Part shown: positions 1 through 9,949 of the stretch, in pieces | How positions within the stretch are numbered: the stretch's first letter is position 1 | Layout: each line of letters begins with the position of its first letter | Assembly: GCA_025055075.1 (NCBI GenBank) | Contig: JANWYV010000001.1 | Coordinates: 1-64,000 of the forward strand | Length of the DNA: 64,000 nt | Source of the DNA: Blastocatellia bacterium | GTDB taxonomy: Bacteria; Acidobacteriota; Blastocatellia; HR10 | Direction of reading: 5' to 3' | Notes under the pieces: model-generated | The model's database searches: none | What the model saw: only the letters and a program-made list of their open reading frames with translations | Told to the model about the DNA's origin: nothing | Program-made: the position numbers and the translations under genes

Positions 1-2337
1 GAGAGCGCGCGATACGACCGCCCTTCAGAAGCGCAGCAGTTTTATGCGCGGAAGCGCCTGCCGCCGGGGATGACGGCCCTTCCCGTGGAGAAATATCTAG
101 AAGCACTTCGGCGCATGGATGAAATGCCACGGTATGCGACGGCGCTGGGCGTGAGCTTGCCGTCGCGGCGCGAGATGGCGCTATGGGGCGAATATGTGGC
201 GCTCTCGGTTCTCGGTTCGTGGGAACCCCTTGGGCCAGGGAATGTCGGTGGACGCACGCGCGCTTTGCTCATCCATCCCGCGAATCCGCGTATCATGTAT
301 GCCGCCGGTGTCTCGGGCGGCGTATGGAAGACGACCGATGGGGGGCAAATGTGGGTGCCCTTGAACGATCTCCTCCCGAATCTGGCCGTCTCGGCGCTCG
401 CCATGGATCCACGGAATCCCGAGGTCATCTATGCCGGAACAGGCGAGGGGTATTTCAACTACGATGCCGTGCGCGGAGCGGGCATTTTCCTGACAACCGA
501 CGGTGGGCGTACGTGGGAGCATTTGGCGAGCACGAGGAACGTGAACTTCTATTATGTGAACGATCTCATCATCAGCCCGAACGATCCCCGACGCCTCTAT
601 GCGGCGACGCGCACGGGCGTGTGGCGTTCGACCGACGGTGGGCGAACCTGGCAGCGCGTTTTAGCGGCTGGAGGGAGCGATGGCTGCCTTGACCTGGCGC
701 TTCGAACGGATCAACCGACGGACTATCTCTTTGCTTCCTGCGGGAATTTCTCCCGCGCGGCCGTCTATCGGAACGCGCGAGCCGAAGGAGGCCAGAATTG
801 GACTTTGGTCCTCTCAGAACCAGGAATGGGACGCACTTCCCTTGCGATCGCGCCCTCGAATCCGAATGTCATCTATGCCCTGGCGGCCAGCCTCGTCGAG
901 GGGAATTATCAGTACGGGCTGCACGCTATATATCGTTCGACGCGAAGCGGCGATCCCGGCACTTGGGAGGCGCGCGTGCGCCAGACGGATGCCAATAAGC
1001 TGCATACGGTCTTGCTCTCGAATCCGGTCTATGCGTTCTTGAGCGAATGTGGTTTCGGCTCCAGCGAATGGATCAATCAGGGGTGGTATGACAACGTGAT
1101 CGCTGTTGATCCCCGCGATCCCGAGCGCGTGTGGGTGGGGGGGATTGATCTGTTCCGCTCGGATGATGGGGGGCGGACATGGGGACTGGCGTCGTATTGG
1201 TGGGTGGAGCCGAATCATCCGCAGTATGTGCACGCCGATCATCACGTCATCGTCTTTCATCCGCAGTACGATGGGGTGATAAATCGGACGATGTTCGTGG
1301 GAACGGATGGAGGGATCTTTCGCACCGAGGACGCGCGCGCGCCGGTCGCTCGGGGATCTACGGCTGCCTGTCGGCCAAGCAGTAGCGTCCGATGGCAATC
1401 GCTCAACAATAATTACGGCGTGACGCAGTTCTATCATGGCATGCCGCTGCCGGACGGGGAGACATACTTCGGAGGGACTCAGGATAATGGAACGCTTCTG
1501 GGCAGCGATTGGCGAGGCGCGAACGCGTGGGTGGAGATCCTCGGCGGCGATGGCGGATACGTGGCCGTGGATCCCCAGAATCCCAATGTCCTGTATGCGA
1601 CGAATCCGTTTGGAGACATCGCGAAATCGGGCGACGGAGGTTTCTCCTTTCGCTCAGCGACGCGCGGGATCGAGGACGAAGGCTTTGAATTCATCGCGCC
1701 TCTGGCCATGGACCCCAGCAATCCACAACGGCTGTGGACGGGGGGATATTACCTCTGGCGCACGAACAATGGTGCGGAGACGTGGGAGCGCGCGAGTCGC
1801 TTGACGCCGGGCAATGGCTCGGTCACGGCGATCGCTATCGCGCCGACCAATCCGAACATCGTTGTCGCGGGCATGAGCGACGGCTATATCTTGCGTACCA
1901 CGGATGCCCTCCGAGCGAAGGCGACGACGGCATGGGCCTCGGCGCGCCCACGCGCGGGGTTCGTCTCCTCCTTGGCGTTTGATCCCACGAATCCTCGTAT
2001 CGTATACGCGACCTATTCGACCTTCGGTGGAACGCACGTGTGGAAGAGCACTGATGGTGGGGCGACCTGGCGCGATCTCGATGGACGGGGAGCTGGACGC
2101 TTGCCCGATCTCCCCGTGCACGTCCTCGTCGTGGATCCGGATGATCCGCAGCGGCTCTACATCGGAACAGATTTGGGCGTCTTCGTGTCCGCGAATGGCG
2201 GCCTCTCTTGGGCGGTCGAGAACACCGGTTTCGCCAACGTCGTGACCGAGGCGTTGGCGATCGGACGCGTCAGGGGCGCTCCGTACCTTTTCGCGTTCAC
2301 GCATGGACGTGGAGCGTGGCGCGTTCGGCGCCGGTGA
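1..2337 (+). CDS. BNR/Asp-box repeat beta-propeller protein, 5' end outside window
   Basis: The frame is open from base 1, so the N-terminus lies outside the window; the first in-window ATG (position 70) is not the natural start because the upstream codons read as protein. At least seven Asp-box motifs of the S/T-x-D-G-G-x-T-W type are visible ([32 protein letters not shown] and variants), each following a VDPxNPxxxYA strand. This is typical of sortilin-like or photosystem II stability factor-like beta-propellers. Such proteins are usually secreted and often called glycosyl hydrolases, but no catalytic residues can be assigned and no substrate is inferred. It ends 4 bases before the convergent tlyA. 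Confidence 0.85.
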   Translation, partial: ESARYDRPSEAQQFYARKRLPPGMTALPVEKYLEALRRMDEMPRYATALGVSLPSRREMALWGEYVALSVLGSWEPLGPGNVGGRTRALLIHPANPRIMYAAGVSGGVWKTTDGGQMWVPLNDLLPNLAVSALAMDPRNPEVIYAGTGEGYFNYDAVRGAGIFLTTDGGRTWEHLASTRNVNFYYVNDLIISPNDPRRLYAATRTGVWRSTDGGRTWQRVLAAGGSDGCLDLALRTDQPTDYLFASCGNFSRAAVYRNARAEGGQNWTLVLSEPGMGRTSLAIAPSNPNVIYALAASLVEGNYQYGLHAIYRSTRSGDPGTWEARVRQTDANKLHTVLLSNPVYAFLSECGFGSSEWINQGWYDNVIAVDPRDPERVWVGGIDLFRSDDGGRTWGLASYWWVEPNHPQYVHADHHVIVFHPQYDGVINRTMFVGTDGGIFRTEDARAPVARGSTAACRPSSSVRWQSLNNNYGVTQFYHGMPLPDGETYFGGTQDNGTLLGSDWRGANAWVEILGGDGGYVAVDPQNPNVLYATNPFGDIAKSGDGGFSFRSATRGIEDEGFEFIAPLAMDPSNPQRLWTGGYYLWRTNNGAETWERASRLTPGNGSVTAIAIAPTNPNIVVAGMSDGYILRTTDALRAKATTAWASARPRAGFVSSLAFDPTNPRIVYATYSTFGGTHVWKSTDGGATWRDLDGRGAGRLPDLPVHVLVVDPDDPQRLYIGTDLGVFVSANGGLSWAVENTGFANVVTEALAIGRVRGAPYLFAFTHGRGAWRVRRR

Positions 2338-2341
2338 GCGC

Positions 2342-3088
2342 TCAGTCCTCGGTCACGCGCCGCAGGTAGATGAAGAATTCCTTGTTCCCCTCACTCCCGA
2401 GGAGCGGCGATTCGATCACGCCTAAGCAGCGAAGCGCCAACTCCTGCTCGGCGAAGCGACGTATTGCTTCGATGACGCGCTGATGCTTCGCTGGGTCTCT
2501 CACGATCCCCCCTCGGCCGACTTCCCTACGACCGACCTCAAACTGTGGTTTGATCAAGGCGAGGATGGCGCCCGAGGACTTCAGAAGGGGAACCATTGCC
2601 GGCAGGACCTTCGTTAGCGAGATGAACGAGACATCAATGGTGATGAGATCGAACCGCACAGGGAAATCCTCAGGCTTCAAATACCGCGCATTGACGCCCT
2701 CGCGAACGACGACGCGCGGGTCCTGACGCAGCTTCCAATCAAGTTGTCCCCGTCCGACGTCCACCGCGTAGACACAGCGAGCGCCATGCTGCAGGAGACA
2801 ATCGGTGAATCCTCCGGTCGAAGCGCCAATATCCAAGCAGAGGAGTCCCGAGACATCCACCCCGAACGCGTGCAACGCGGCTTCGAGCTTCAGACCCCCG
2901 CGGCTGACATATCGAAGCGGAGGGCCGTGGACCTCGATGCGCGACTCTTCGGGGACGCATTTCCCCGGCTTATCCACGCATCGACCATCCACGAAGACTT
3001 GTCCGGCGAGGATGAGCGCTTGCGCGCGCTCGCGCGTCTCGGCGAGCCCTCGTCGGACCAAGAGGCGATCAATTCGTTCGCGCCCCAT
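2342..3088 (-). CDS. tlyA: TlyA family rRNA 2'-O-methyltransferase / hemolysin-like protein
   Basis: A 248-residue protein. Residues 1-60 form an S4 RNA-binding domain (RIDRLLVRRGLAETRERAQ) followed by an FtsJ/RrmJ-type methyltransferase fold with SAM motif LDIGASTGGFTD near residues 85-96. The K-D-K residues expected for 2'-O-methylation are seen in RGGLKL, ITIDVSF and LIKPQFEVG. TlyA proteins methylate cytidines in 16S and 23S rRNA; the hemolysin name is historical. The start region overlaps the end of the upstream M28 peptidase gene by 20 bases, suggesting co-transcription. Confidence 0.93.
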   Translation of the reverse strand: MGRERIDRLLVRRGLAETRERAQALILAGQVFVDGRCVDKPGKCVPEESRIEVHGPPLRYVSRGGLKLEAALHAFGVDVSGLLCLDIGASTGGFTDCLLQHGARCVYAVDVGRGQLDWKLRQDPRVVVREGVNARYLKPEDFPVRFDLITIDVSFISLTKVLPAMVPLLKSSGAILALIKPQFEVGRREVGRGGIVRDPAKHQRVIEAIRRFAEQELALRCLGVIESPLLGSEGNKEFFIYLRRVTED

Positions 3089-4685
3089 CCATGGGTTGAT
3101 CTACTCGGAGCCGATGCTCCCGATTCGCGATGCGCCAGGCCGTCGCGAAGACGAGCCGCCCGATCCGAGCCATCTTCTCGAAATCGAGCTTCTCCGTGTC
3201 GTCCGTCGGCCGATGATAGTCCTCATGCAGGCCAGTGAAGTAGAAGATGACGGGGATGCCCTTCTGCGCATAGTTGTAGTGATCGCTCCGATAGTAAAGC
3301 CGCTGCGGATGATCCTCGCGATTGTATCGATAGTCGAGGATGAAACGTTCGGTGTCGCGATTCGTTTGCTCGCTCAACTCGTGCAGTTCTCGGCTGAGTT
3401 TGTCCGAACCGATCAGATAGATGGTATTGGCATCGGACAGCTCGCGATTTGCGGGATTCGTGTCGTTAGGCGCGCGACTGCGTCCCACCATGTCTAGGTT
3501 GAGATTGGCGACGATGGCAGTCAAGGGGACCGTGGGGTGCGTGACGAAATATTTCGACCCGAGCAGGCCCACTTCCTCAGCCGTGTGGAAGATGACGAGG
3601 ATCGAGCGCTTGGGCCGTTCGCCGATCGTGAACGCTTGAGCGATTTCGAGCACAGTCGCCGTTCCGGAAGCATCGTCGTCGGCGCCATTGTAGATCTGTC
3701 CGTCGCGCGTCTGCAAATGATCGTAATGGGCGCTCAGCAGGACATATTCGTTCCGCCGCTCGGGATCGGCACCGTCTAAGATGCCGATGACATTGGCCGC
3801 CTGTTGGCGATGGGTCTCAAACGTGATTCGTACCGAAGCCGTGAGCCCCAGTGGCCGTGAAGCCGGGATCTCCGGAGACGTCGCGAGACGTTCGAGCGTG
3901 AGGCCGAGCGCGCCCAGCACATCCTCCGTCAGGCGGGTATCGGCCACGAGAACGGGGAAGGAGGACGCCATACGAGCATCCTCTTCTGCGAGCGCGATAC
4001 GCGGTGCAAGACCTGCTCCCCGAAATCCCCGCACGCCGCCAGCGCCCGGCGTATCGCGGAGGAAGAGAAGACCAGCCGCTCCGCGCGCTCGCGCGGCTTC
4101 GATCTTGCGTTGGACGGGATAGTCTTGCGCAGTCAGGGCGCGTCCCTCTCGCGCGAGCGATGGAAGGCCGCCCAGTAGAGCGACAGCGATCTTCCCGCTC
4201 ACGTTCACCTTCGCATAATCGTCGTATCCCCACTCGGGGAGCGAGACGCCGAATCGCACGAAGACCAATTCCGCCTGAAGGTCCACTGGCCCCGTTCCAC
4301 CAAAGATGACGAAGTCCGTCCCGTACGCATACGTCCGTTTCCCCGCAGGCGTGGTCATCTCCAGCGCGGTTTGATCCGGGAGCAGGCGCCTCACGACGAT
4401 GTCGAACGCTTGGAAGAACGAGCCGTCGGCAGCGCCGCCGCGAAAGCCATAGCTTCGCAATCGAGAGGCCAGATAGCGTGCGGCGATATGGATCGAGTCG
4501 CTCGCCACGTAGCGCCCGCCCAGTTCGTCCGAGGCCAGGAATTCCACGTGACTGCGTAATTCGGCCGGCGTGATGCTCTCCATCGCCGCCGCTGGTGGAA
4601 GCGGGAGGGTCGCCGATGGTCGAATCCCCGCTCCCAAACTGAGGAACACGAGCAGCAGGACAACGTGGCGCTTCCAGTGAGGCAT
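3069..4685 (-). CDS. secreted M28 family zinc peptidase
   Basis: The start at 4685 is chosen because GGAAGGAG lies about 8 bases upstream and the N-terminus then reads as a signal peptide (HVVLLLVFLSLGAG). An earlier ATG at 4721 lacks a ribosome site. A PA-type insert occupies roughly residues 130-280. The M28 zinc ligands follow in order: SAHYDH (His), NGADDDASG (Asp), HTAEEVGLLG (Glu pair), NLDMVG (Asp) and RSDHYNYA (His). The family comprises exported aminopeptidases and carboxypeptidases; substrate unknown. At about 538 residues it is normal for PA-containing M28 enzymes. It probably shares a transcript with tlyA. Confidence 0.92.
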   Translation of the reverse strand: MPHWKRHVVLLLVFLSLGAGIRPSATLPLPPAAAMESITPAELRSHVEFLASDELGGRYVASDSIHIAARYLASRLRSYGFRGGAADGSFFQAFDIVVRRLLPDQTALEMTTPAGKRTYAYGTDFVIFGGTGPVDLQAELVFVRFGVSLPEWGYDDYAKVNVSGKIAVALLGGLPSLAREGRALTAQDYPVQRKIEAARARGAAGLLFLRDTPGAGGVRGFRGAGLAPRIALAEEDARMASSFPVLVADTRLTEDVLGALGLTLERLATSPEIPASRPLGLTASVRITFETHRQQAANVIGILDGADPERRNEYVLLSAHYDHLQTRDGQIYNGADDDASGTATVLEIAQAFTIGERPKRSILVIFHTAEEVGLLGSKYFVTHPTVPLTAIVANLNLDMVGRSRAPNDTNPANRELSDANTIYLIGSDKLSRELHELSEQTNRDTERFILDYRYNREDHPQRLYYRSDHYNYAQKGIPVIFYFTGLHEDYHRPTDDTEKLDFEKMARIGRLVFATAWRIANREHRLRVDQPMDGARTN

Positions 4686-4730
4686 AGCTTCGCTCCTTCC
4701 CACGAAAGTCCCTGTCGCCATGAAGACGAT

Positions 4731-4736
4731 ATTATA
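4731..4736 (-). promoter_or_regulatory. candidate -10 element for the M28 peptidase gene
   Basis: The reverse strand reads TATAAT here, about 46 bases before the chosen start codon. No convincing -35 hexamer is found at 16-18 bases, so it may be weak or activator-dependent. The implied transcript start near 4725 would leave the upstream ATG at 4721 almost leaderless, which favours the start at 4685. Confidence 0.4.
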
Positions 4737-4872
4737 GGCGAGGATGGGAAGGGGATCGAGGCTTGGGCGAGCATATTTTTCAGGCTTTCTTCGTCGGCGT
4801 TCCGTCTAAGGAGATGTGGATCCAGTCGGAGATCGGCAAGTGGGAAGCGTCGTGAGAGCTAGGGATCACGCC

Positions 4873-5475
4873 ATGGACTTTTCCATGCGAAATGCCTCGC
4901 GGATAATAGAGGGGAGCGGAGCCGAAGACGTGGAACTCAGCGATGAATGCATCGTCGAGCGAGTGCGCAATGGAGAGGCCGAGGCCTTCGAAGCGCTTGT
5001 GAAACGATGGGAAGATCGCATCTATCGCCTCGCCATGCGCTTGCTCGGGCATCCGGAGGACGCGCGCGAGGTGACGCAAGAGACGTTCCTGGCGGCGTTC
5101 CGAAAACTGCATCAATTTCGCGGGCGCGCGCGATTCTCGTCGTGGCTCTATCGCATCGCGCTCAATTGCTGTTACGATCGGCTTCGGGAACGTCGCGTTG
5201 AGCCCCTTCCTTTGGAGGAAGCTGATGGGGTCACCACAGAGGAGCGGGTGCTCGGCCAGATCCACAGAAAGCAAGTCGCCGAGCGTGTCCGCCGGGCTGT
5301 GCACGCCTTGCCCATCGAGATGCGGCAGGTCCTCATCCTGAAGGAGTACGAGGGGCTGACTTTCGAGGAGATCGCCGAGATCCTCGACATTCCGGTGAGC
5401 ACGGCCAAGACGCGATTGTATGCTGGACTGGATCATTTGCGGAAACGATTGGAGTGGTTGAAGGATGCCTTGTGA
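4873..5475 (+). CDS. ECF-type RNA polymerase sigma factor
   Basis: An RpoE-like sigma factor. Region 2 (AFEALVKRWEDRIYRLAMRL through ARFSSWLYRIALN) binds core polymerase and the -10 element. Region 4 (LPIEMRQVLILKEYEGLTF then EIAEILDIPVSTAKTRLYA) holds the helix-turn-helix for the -35. The start is uncertain: ATG at 4873 has a weak AGGGA upstream, while GTG at 4816 lies only 2 bases after AAGGAG, which is too close. The gene is divergent from the M28 peptidase and overlaps the downstream anti-sigma gene through GTGA, the usual sigma/anti-sigma arrangement. Confidence 0.93.
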   Translation: MDFSMRNASRIIEGSGAEDVELSDECIVERVRNGEAEAFEALVKRWEDRIYRLAMRLLGHPEDAREVTQETFLAAFRKLHQFRGRARFSSWLYRIALNCCYDRLRERRVEPLPLEEADGVTTEERVLGQIHRKQVAERVRRAVHALPIEMRQVLILKEYEGLTFEEIAEILDIPVSTAKTRLYAGLDHLRKRLEWLKDAL

Positions 5476-6194
5476 ACGAGGAGCAAGAGGCTATGAACGA
5501 GGAGAAGACACCATCCACCATGTGCGAGATGAGCGAAAAGCTCATTGGATATCTCTACCAGGAGTTGAGCGCTGAGGACGCCTCAGCGTTCGAGGCGCAC
5601 GTGAAGACCTGCGCGCGGTGCGCGCGAGACCTGCGCGATTTCGGGCGCGTGCGTCGAGCGCTCGCCGAGTGGCGGATCGCATCGGCGCCGCACGCTTCAG
5701 TGGAATTGGAACGGGGAGCCGCGCGGCCTCGTTTCCGACAAGCCGTGCATCAGCTCTTGCTCACGATGCCAACTTGGGGGCGCGTGCTGCTGGGTGGCGC
5801 GACAGCCCTTCTGTTGCTGGCGCTCTTCAACATTCAGGTGGAATGGATGCCCGGAGGCGGCTTCCGGTTCAGCGCTAGTCTCTTCCCATCCCGCATTCTG
5901 GCACCCACGCCTTCCTCGGAGATGTCCTCGCGGGAGCGTCAACAGATAAGACAGCTTCTTGAGGCCGTCCTTCGCGACACCGAGCGGCGCCAACAGGAGG
6001 CGCTCGCCGTGAGTGTGCGCGAGTTAACTGAACACTTGCGCCGGGAACAACGCGCGGCCTTGGCCGAATTCCTCAGAGATTGGGAAGAGCGGCAACGAAC
6101 CCAATGGGCTTCAATGCTGAACGAACTGGAACAGCGCCGGTATGGTGCATTGACGTTTGCCGATCTCTTCTTCCCCGGAAACGATGGGAACTGA
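5472..6194 (+). CDS. zinc-finger anti-sigma factor, single transmembrane segment
   Basis: The GTG start at 5472 overlaps the sigma stop (GTGA) and has AAGGA 6 bases upstream; ATG at 5493 is an alternative. The N-terminus has an anti-sigma zinc finger (MCEMSEKLIGYL, then FEAHVKTCARC), matching the HxxxCxxC class that sequesters ECF factors. One hydrophobic segment (VLLGGATALLLLALFNI) near residues 110-130 anchors it. The periplasmic part is helical and rich in Glu, Arg and Gln. The inferred role is membrane-bound inhibition of the upstream sigma factor, released by envelope stress. Confidence 0.85.
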   Translation: MNEEQEAMNEEKTPSTMCEMSEKLIGYLYQELSAEDASAFEAHVKTCARCARDLRDFGRVRRALAEWRIASAPHASVELERGAARPRFRQAVHQLLLTMPTWGRVLLGGATALLLLALFNIQVEWMPGGGFRFSASLFPSRILAPTPSSEMSSRERQQIRQLLEAVLRDTERRQQEALAVSVRELTEHLRREQRAALAEFLRDWEERQRTQWASMLNELEQRRYGALTFADLFFPGNDGN

Positions 6195-6263
6195 AAAGAT
6201 CCTCGCGGTCTCCAGCGCATTGGCCGCGCGCGCTCGGATCGCGGGGGAATCGGAGGTGAACGG

Positions 6264-6806
6264 ATGAGATCGCAGGTTTTCGTCCTTCTCCTTCTCCTCG
6301 GGACATGGGGAGGAGCGATCGCGCAACAGAGCGATCAGCCGCCAGCTCCCCTACGGAGAGCAGGCGTTCCGAGTGCGGCGCCCGTCGTCGGCTCGCAGGA
6401 GCCGCTGAGACAGATCGTCCTGACCCGATTGGCGATCCTTCGCTTGCTCAACTTGAGCCAAGCGCAGCAGCAGCGCGTCCGCGAGATTCGTCGGCGTTAT
6501 GCGGCGCAACTGCTGGAGCTGCGTCAAGCCGTCGAAGAGCGTCGGGATGCCCTGCGCGAAGCGATCTACGGCGAGACGCTCGATCCGCAACGCGTCGAGC
6601 ACGCCTTGCGCGAGTTCTTGGAACGGCAAGCCGCTCTCCTCCGCTTGGAGACGCAAGTGGAGCTAGAATTCCGGCAGGTCCTGACTCCGGAGCAATTGGC
6701 GAAGTTCCGCGAAATTCAAAATGAAGAGCTGACCATCCGACGTATGCGGCGCGAGCTGCGTCAGCGCGAGGAACGACTCCGCGAGCGGCTCAGACGCGGA
6801 TCGTGA
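6264..6806 (+). CDS. Spy/CpxP-like periplasmic helical protein
   Basis: The start is supported by GGAGGTGAACGG before the ATG. It has a signal peptide (VFVLLLLLGTWGGAIAQ), then an almost wholly helical, charged protein of 180 residues. It carries two LTxxQ-like motifs (LNLSQAQQQ near 60-68 and LTPEQLAKF near 140), the hallmark of the Spy/CpxP/CnrX periplasmic chaperone or metal-sensor fold. Lying 69 bases after the anti-sigma gene, it is plausibly a target or sensor of the same envelope stress system. That role is inferred. Confidence 0.7.
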   Translation: MRSQVFVLLLLLGTWGGAIAQQSDQPPAPLRRAGVPSAAPVVGSQEPLRQIVLTRLAILRLLNLSQAQQQRVREIRRRYAAQLLELRQAVEERRDALREAIYGETLDPQRVEHALREFLERQAALLRLETQVELEFRQVLTPEQLAKFREIQNEELTIRRMRRELRQREERLRERLRRGS

Positions 6807-6843
6807 GGCACGCAGCCTCGATGTCCGAAAATGGGCTCCTCCG

Positions 6844-7749
6844 TCACGGTGCGCTTTGTGCCCTGAAGCGATAGAGGCGCTCTACGAAATACGTGGTGGC
6901 CGGACTGTCGCTCTCGCGAGCAGCCATCCTGTACTCGAACTTTATGGCTCGCGTGTCGGGCTCATACCCAAAGGCTGTGGCACTGCCTGAAGTGAAACTC
7001 CGTCCTCCAGAACCCGAGGTATGCAGGTATCCGATCTCCACGATACCGTCTCCATCGAAATCATCCAAGAGCCGCCCGGGACTGAAAACTTGTCCCTGTG
7101 GTGGGAAGTGCGGTTGGGGTGGCGGGATGAGCGTCACGAGGTAGGGCTTGTTCGGAAACAACGGGCAAGGTAGAAAGTCTATAATCGGCTGGCCCCCTGC
7201 ATCGGTGATCTCGCACCGATCGTTGACCCAAAACCGATTTGCCACCTGCCCTGAAGTCAGTTCGTACACTGTACTGAGATACAGGCCGTTGGGCTGCCGC
7301 TCGAGGGTATAGGCTAAAGCCGGAGGAAGCGGTCTTTCGCTCACGAGCACTCCAGTTTGGGGATCCCGATCTCTATGCCATCCTCCGGTAACCTCCACGC
7401 GATAACTTCGGGCGGTGAGCAGGCGTTGACCGGGAGCTGGGTATGGAGTCGTTGCCGCCGCCGTGCACCAGAGCCCGACGAGAAAGTCCGAAATGCCGGA
7501 GCAGTAATATGCAGCGAACTGCTGCAAGCACATTAGATAAGCGCGCGCATCTCCGCCCTGTAAATACTGAACGCAGTAGGCATGAGCGTGTTGCCTCACT
7601 TGCTCGTAGGGACCAAAGATAGGTGCCTGAGCGGCTGCCTTCGCATGTTGAACCGAGACCGACACCGAAGATCCCGTCAGGAGGATTGTGACAGCAAAAC
7701 TTGCTGTTACGATGCGGGATAGAGCTTTTCGGAAGCAGTTCACGATCAT
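6844..7749 (-). CDS. exported protein of unknown function
   Basis: The start at 7749 is preferred: GGAGGG lies about 7 bases upstream and the N-terminus reads as a signal peptide (IVTASFAVTILLTGSSVSV). The mature N-terminal third has paired cysteines (YCVQYL, LMCLQQ, YYCSG, LWCTA), probably disulphide-bonded in the periplasm. The rest is beta-rich with acidic DFDGDGIVEIGYLH, resembling a single FG-GAP/VCBS-type calcium-binding motif. I do not recognise the family. It is convergent with the Spy-like gene and divergent from mlaE. Confidence 0.7.
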   Translation of the reverse strand: MIVNCFRKALSRIVTASFAVTILLTGSSVSVSVQHAKAAAQAPIFGPYEQVRQHAHAYCVQYLQGGDARAYLMCLQQFAAYYCSGISDFLVGLWCTAAATTPYPAPGQRLLTARSYRVEVTGGWHRDRDPQTGVLVSERPLPPALAYTLERQPNGLYLSTVYELTSGQVANRFWVNDRCEITDAGGQPIIDFLPCPLFPNKPYLVTLIPPPQPHFPPQGQVFSPGRLLDDFDGDGIVEIGYLHTSGSGGRSFTSGSATAFGYEPDTRAIKFEYRMAARESDSPATTYFVERLYRFRAQSAP

Positions 7750-7803
7750 CGCCTTTCCCTCCGCGACCAGTGCTCCGCACAATGATGGCGTGACACGCTG
7801 ATT

Positions 7804-8697
7804 TTGTCAATCGAAACGCTCCTTCAAGGTGCGGACGCTGGGGAAGCTCTCTCCATCCCCGACGCCTCGAACTTCGATTCGCCGTCCTTGACGCTGCGCG
7901 CGGCCATCGGCGATATTTCTAAGTCGCTGATGAACGCGATCACGCTCATCCTGTACGAACTCCAGGAATCCACGCTCATGGCTTGGCGGGCGTTTCGCTC
8001 GCTCTTCACCCGTCCCCGCTATTTCCGCGAGATCATCAATCAGATGGATCTGATCGGCGTCGGGAGTCTCGTCATCGTATTGCTGACGGGATTCTTCACC
8101 GGGGCTGTGCTGGCGTTGCAGACGGGCACGACGATGGCTTCGCTTGGAGCCAAGGGGTTCACGGGGCGGCTGGTCGCGACGTCGCTGGTGCGAGAATTGG
8201 GGCCGGTGCTGACATCGCTCATGGTCGCCGGGCGCGTCGGATCTGGGATCGCCGCGGAGTTGGGCTCGATGCTCGTCAGCGATCAGATTGATGCCATGCG
8301 AGCGTTGGGGACGGATCCCATCCGCAAGCTCGTCATGCCGCGTATGGTCGCGCTACTGGTGATGGTCCCCGCGCTGACGGTGATCTCGATCATCGTGGGG
8401 ACGGGAGGGGGATTGGTCGTCGCCATCTCGCTGCTTGGATTGCCGTACGCGCAGTACATCAGCTCGGCCAAGGAAGCCTTCAAGCTCAACGATCTAATCG
8501 GAAGCTTGATCAAGGCGCTCATCTTTGGCTTCATCATCGCCGTCGTCGGGTGCCGCAGTGGGCTGAAGACGAGGGGAGGGACGGTGGGCGTGGGGCGTTC
8601 GACGACGCAATCGGTCGTCGTGGCTTCGATCTTGATCTTGGTCGCTGATTTCTTCATCACGCGAGCTTTGCAGATCTTCTTGCCGCCGGGCCAGTGA
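7804..8697 (+). CDS. mlaE: MlaE-type ABC transporter permease
   Basis: A MlaE/YrbE family permease for phospholipid movement between inner and outer membranes. It has about five hydrophobic segments and conserved family stretches (LVRELGPVLTSLMVAGRVGS, EIDAMRALGTDP-like SDQIDAMRALGTDP, GGTVGVGRSTTQSVV). The start is a TTG at 7804 without a clear ribosome site; ATG at 7933 would give about 254 residues, closer to usual family size. It is followed 84 bases later by mlaD. The cognate ATPase (mlaF) is absent between and around them, although most clusters contain all three. Confidence 0.9.
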   Translation: MSIETLLQGADAGEALSIPDASNFDSPSLTLRAAIGDISKSLMNAITLILYELQESTLMAWRAFRSLFTRPRYFREIINQMDLIGVGSLVIVLLTGFFTGAVLALQTGTTMASLGAKGFTGRLVATSLVRELGPVLTSLMVAGRVGSGIAAELGSMLVSDQIDAMRALGTDPIRKLVMPRMVALLVMVPALTVISIIVGTGGGLVVAISLLGLPYAQYISSAKEAFKLNDLIGSLIKALIFGFIIAVVGCRSGLKTRGGTVGVGRSTTQSVVVASILILVADFFITRALQIFLPPGQ

Positions 8698-8781
8698 GCG
8701 GGAGAGCAAGCTTCGGAGGTCTCGCGCGGCGTCTCCTCCTGTAGGGACGCTCGCGCCAGGCCTCGAACGAGGAGGCGTGCT

Positions 8782-9894
8782 ATGGCCACACGGAAGAAAG
8801 TGACGCTCGCCGATCTGAAAGTGGGAATCCTCGTGCTCGCATCCCTGGTGTTCCTGATCTTCATGATCTTGACGGCCAGTGGAGGGATCGCGCTCTTCGA
8901 GGAGGAGTTCATCGTCAAGGCGCGCGTCGCGGAGGTGGACGGGCTCATCCCGGGGAACGAAGTCCGACTGGCCGGATACCGGATCGGAAATGTGAAGGAG
9001 GTTCGCTTTGCGCCGGAGCTTCCCGATCGGCCTGAAGATCCGAACACCATCGAGATCATCATGCGCGTGGATCCGAGGATCGCCCGCGAGCGCATCCGTT
9101 CGGACTCGGTCGTGACGTTGGGCTCGATCGGGCTTCTGGGCGATAAGGTCGTGGAGATCACTCCGGGGACCAAGCACGGGGCTCCGATTCAGAGCGGCGC
9201 CTACTTGCGAAGCACGCCGGGGACGAACATTCGGAAGATCATCTCCGGCGTGGATCCCCTCGTCGCCGACTTGGCCGATACAGCCGAGCAGATCAAGCGC
9301 TTGGTCGCGGGGATCAACGAGGGGCAGGGAACGCTCGGCAAGCTCATCCGCGACCCGAAGCTCTATCAGGACATTGATCGCACGGTCCTCGAAGCGCAGG
9401 AATTGGTTCGTCGCATTCGGGAAGGGGAAGGCACGATCGGGAAGCTCATCAACGATCCCACTCTCTACACCGACCTGAGGCGAACGTTGACGCGGCTGGA
9501 GCAGCTCACCCGCGATTTGCGCGAAGGGCAGGGGACGATTGCTCGACTCATTCGCGAGCCGGAGGTATATGAGAAACTGGATCGCACGATGACTCGCCTG
9601 GATGAAATTGCCGCGCGCATAGATGTGATCGCGGCGCGCATCGAGCGCGGCGAGGGGACGATCGGACGGTTGATCAATGATCCGACGCTGCACGAGGAGA
9701 CCAAGGCGACGATCACCAATCTCAAGAACATCACTGAACGGATGGACAACGGCGAGGGGACGTTCGGCGCTCTGTTGCACGATCGTCAGCTCTACAACAA
9801 CCTGAACGCGCTCTCGTCGGAGTTGGTCCGATTGATCTACGACTTCCGACAGAATCCGGGGCGATTCCTGCGCATCAAGGTCTCCCTCTTCTGA
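8782..9894 (+). CDS. mlaD: MlaD-type MCE domain substrate-binding protein with repeat tail
   Basis: GAGGAGG precedes the ATG. An N-terminal membrane anchor (VGILVLASLVFLIFMIL, about residues 14-32) is followed by an MCE domain (residues ~45-130) that forms hexameric rings binding phospholipid. The C-terminal half contains five tandem units of about 34 residues, each beginning G-E/Q-G-T-x-G/A-x-L-I/L-x-D/E-P/R (for example GEGTIGKLINDPTLY) and predicted helical. These would extend the ring as a needle or collar in the periplasm. It pairs with the upstream permease. Confidence 0.92.
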   Translation: MATRKKVTLADLKVGILVLASLVFLIFMILTASGGIALFEEEFIVKARVAEVDGLIPGNEVRLAGYRIGNVKEVRFAPELPDRPEDPNTIEIIMRVDPRIARERIRSDSVVTLGSIGLLGDKVVEITPGTKHGAPIQSGAYLRSTPGTNIRKIISGVDPLVADLADTAEQIKRLVAGINEGQGTLGKLIRDPKLYQDIDRTVLEAQELVRRIREGEGTIGKLINDPTLYTDLRRTLTRLEQLTRDLREGQGTIARLIREPEVYEKLDRTMTRLDEIAARIDVIAARIERGEGTIGRLINDPTLHEETKATITNLKNITERMDNGEGTFGALLHDRQLYNNLNALSSELVRLIYDFRQNPGRFLRIKVSLF

Positions 9895-9949
9895 AGGGGG
9901 AAGGCCTCGCACGCACCGAGGAGCGCGGATCTCTCGGGGAGGAGGACGT

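Noticed and set aside
8782-9894. Repeats in mlaD considered as DNA repeat array or CRISPR
   Set aside because: They are protein-level repeats with differing codons, in frame and without spacers.
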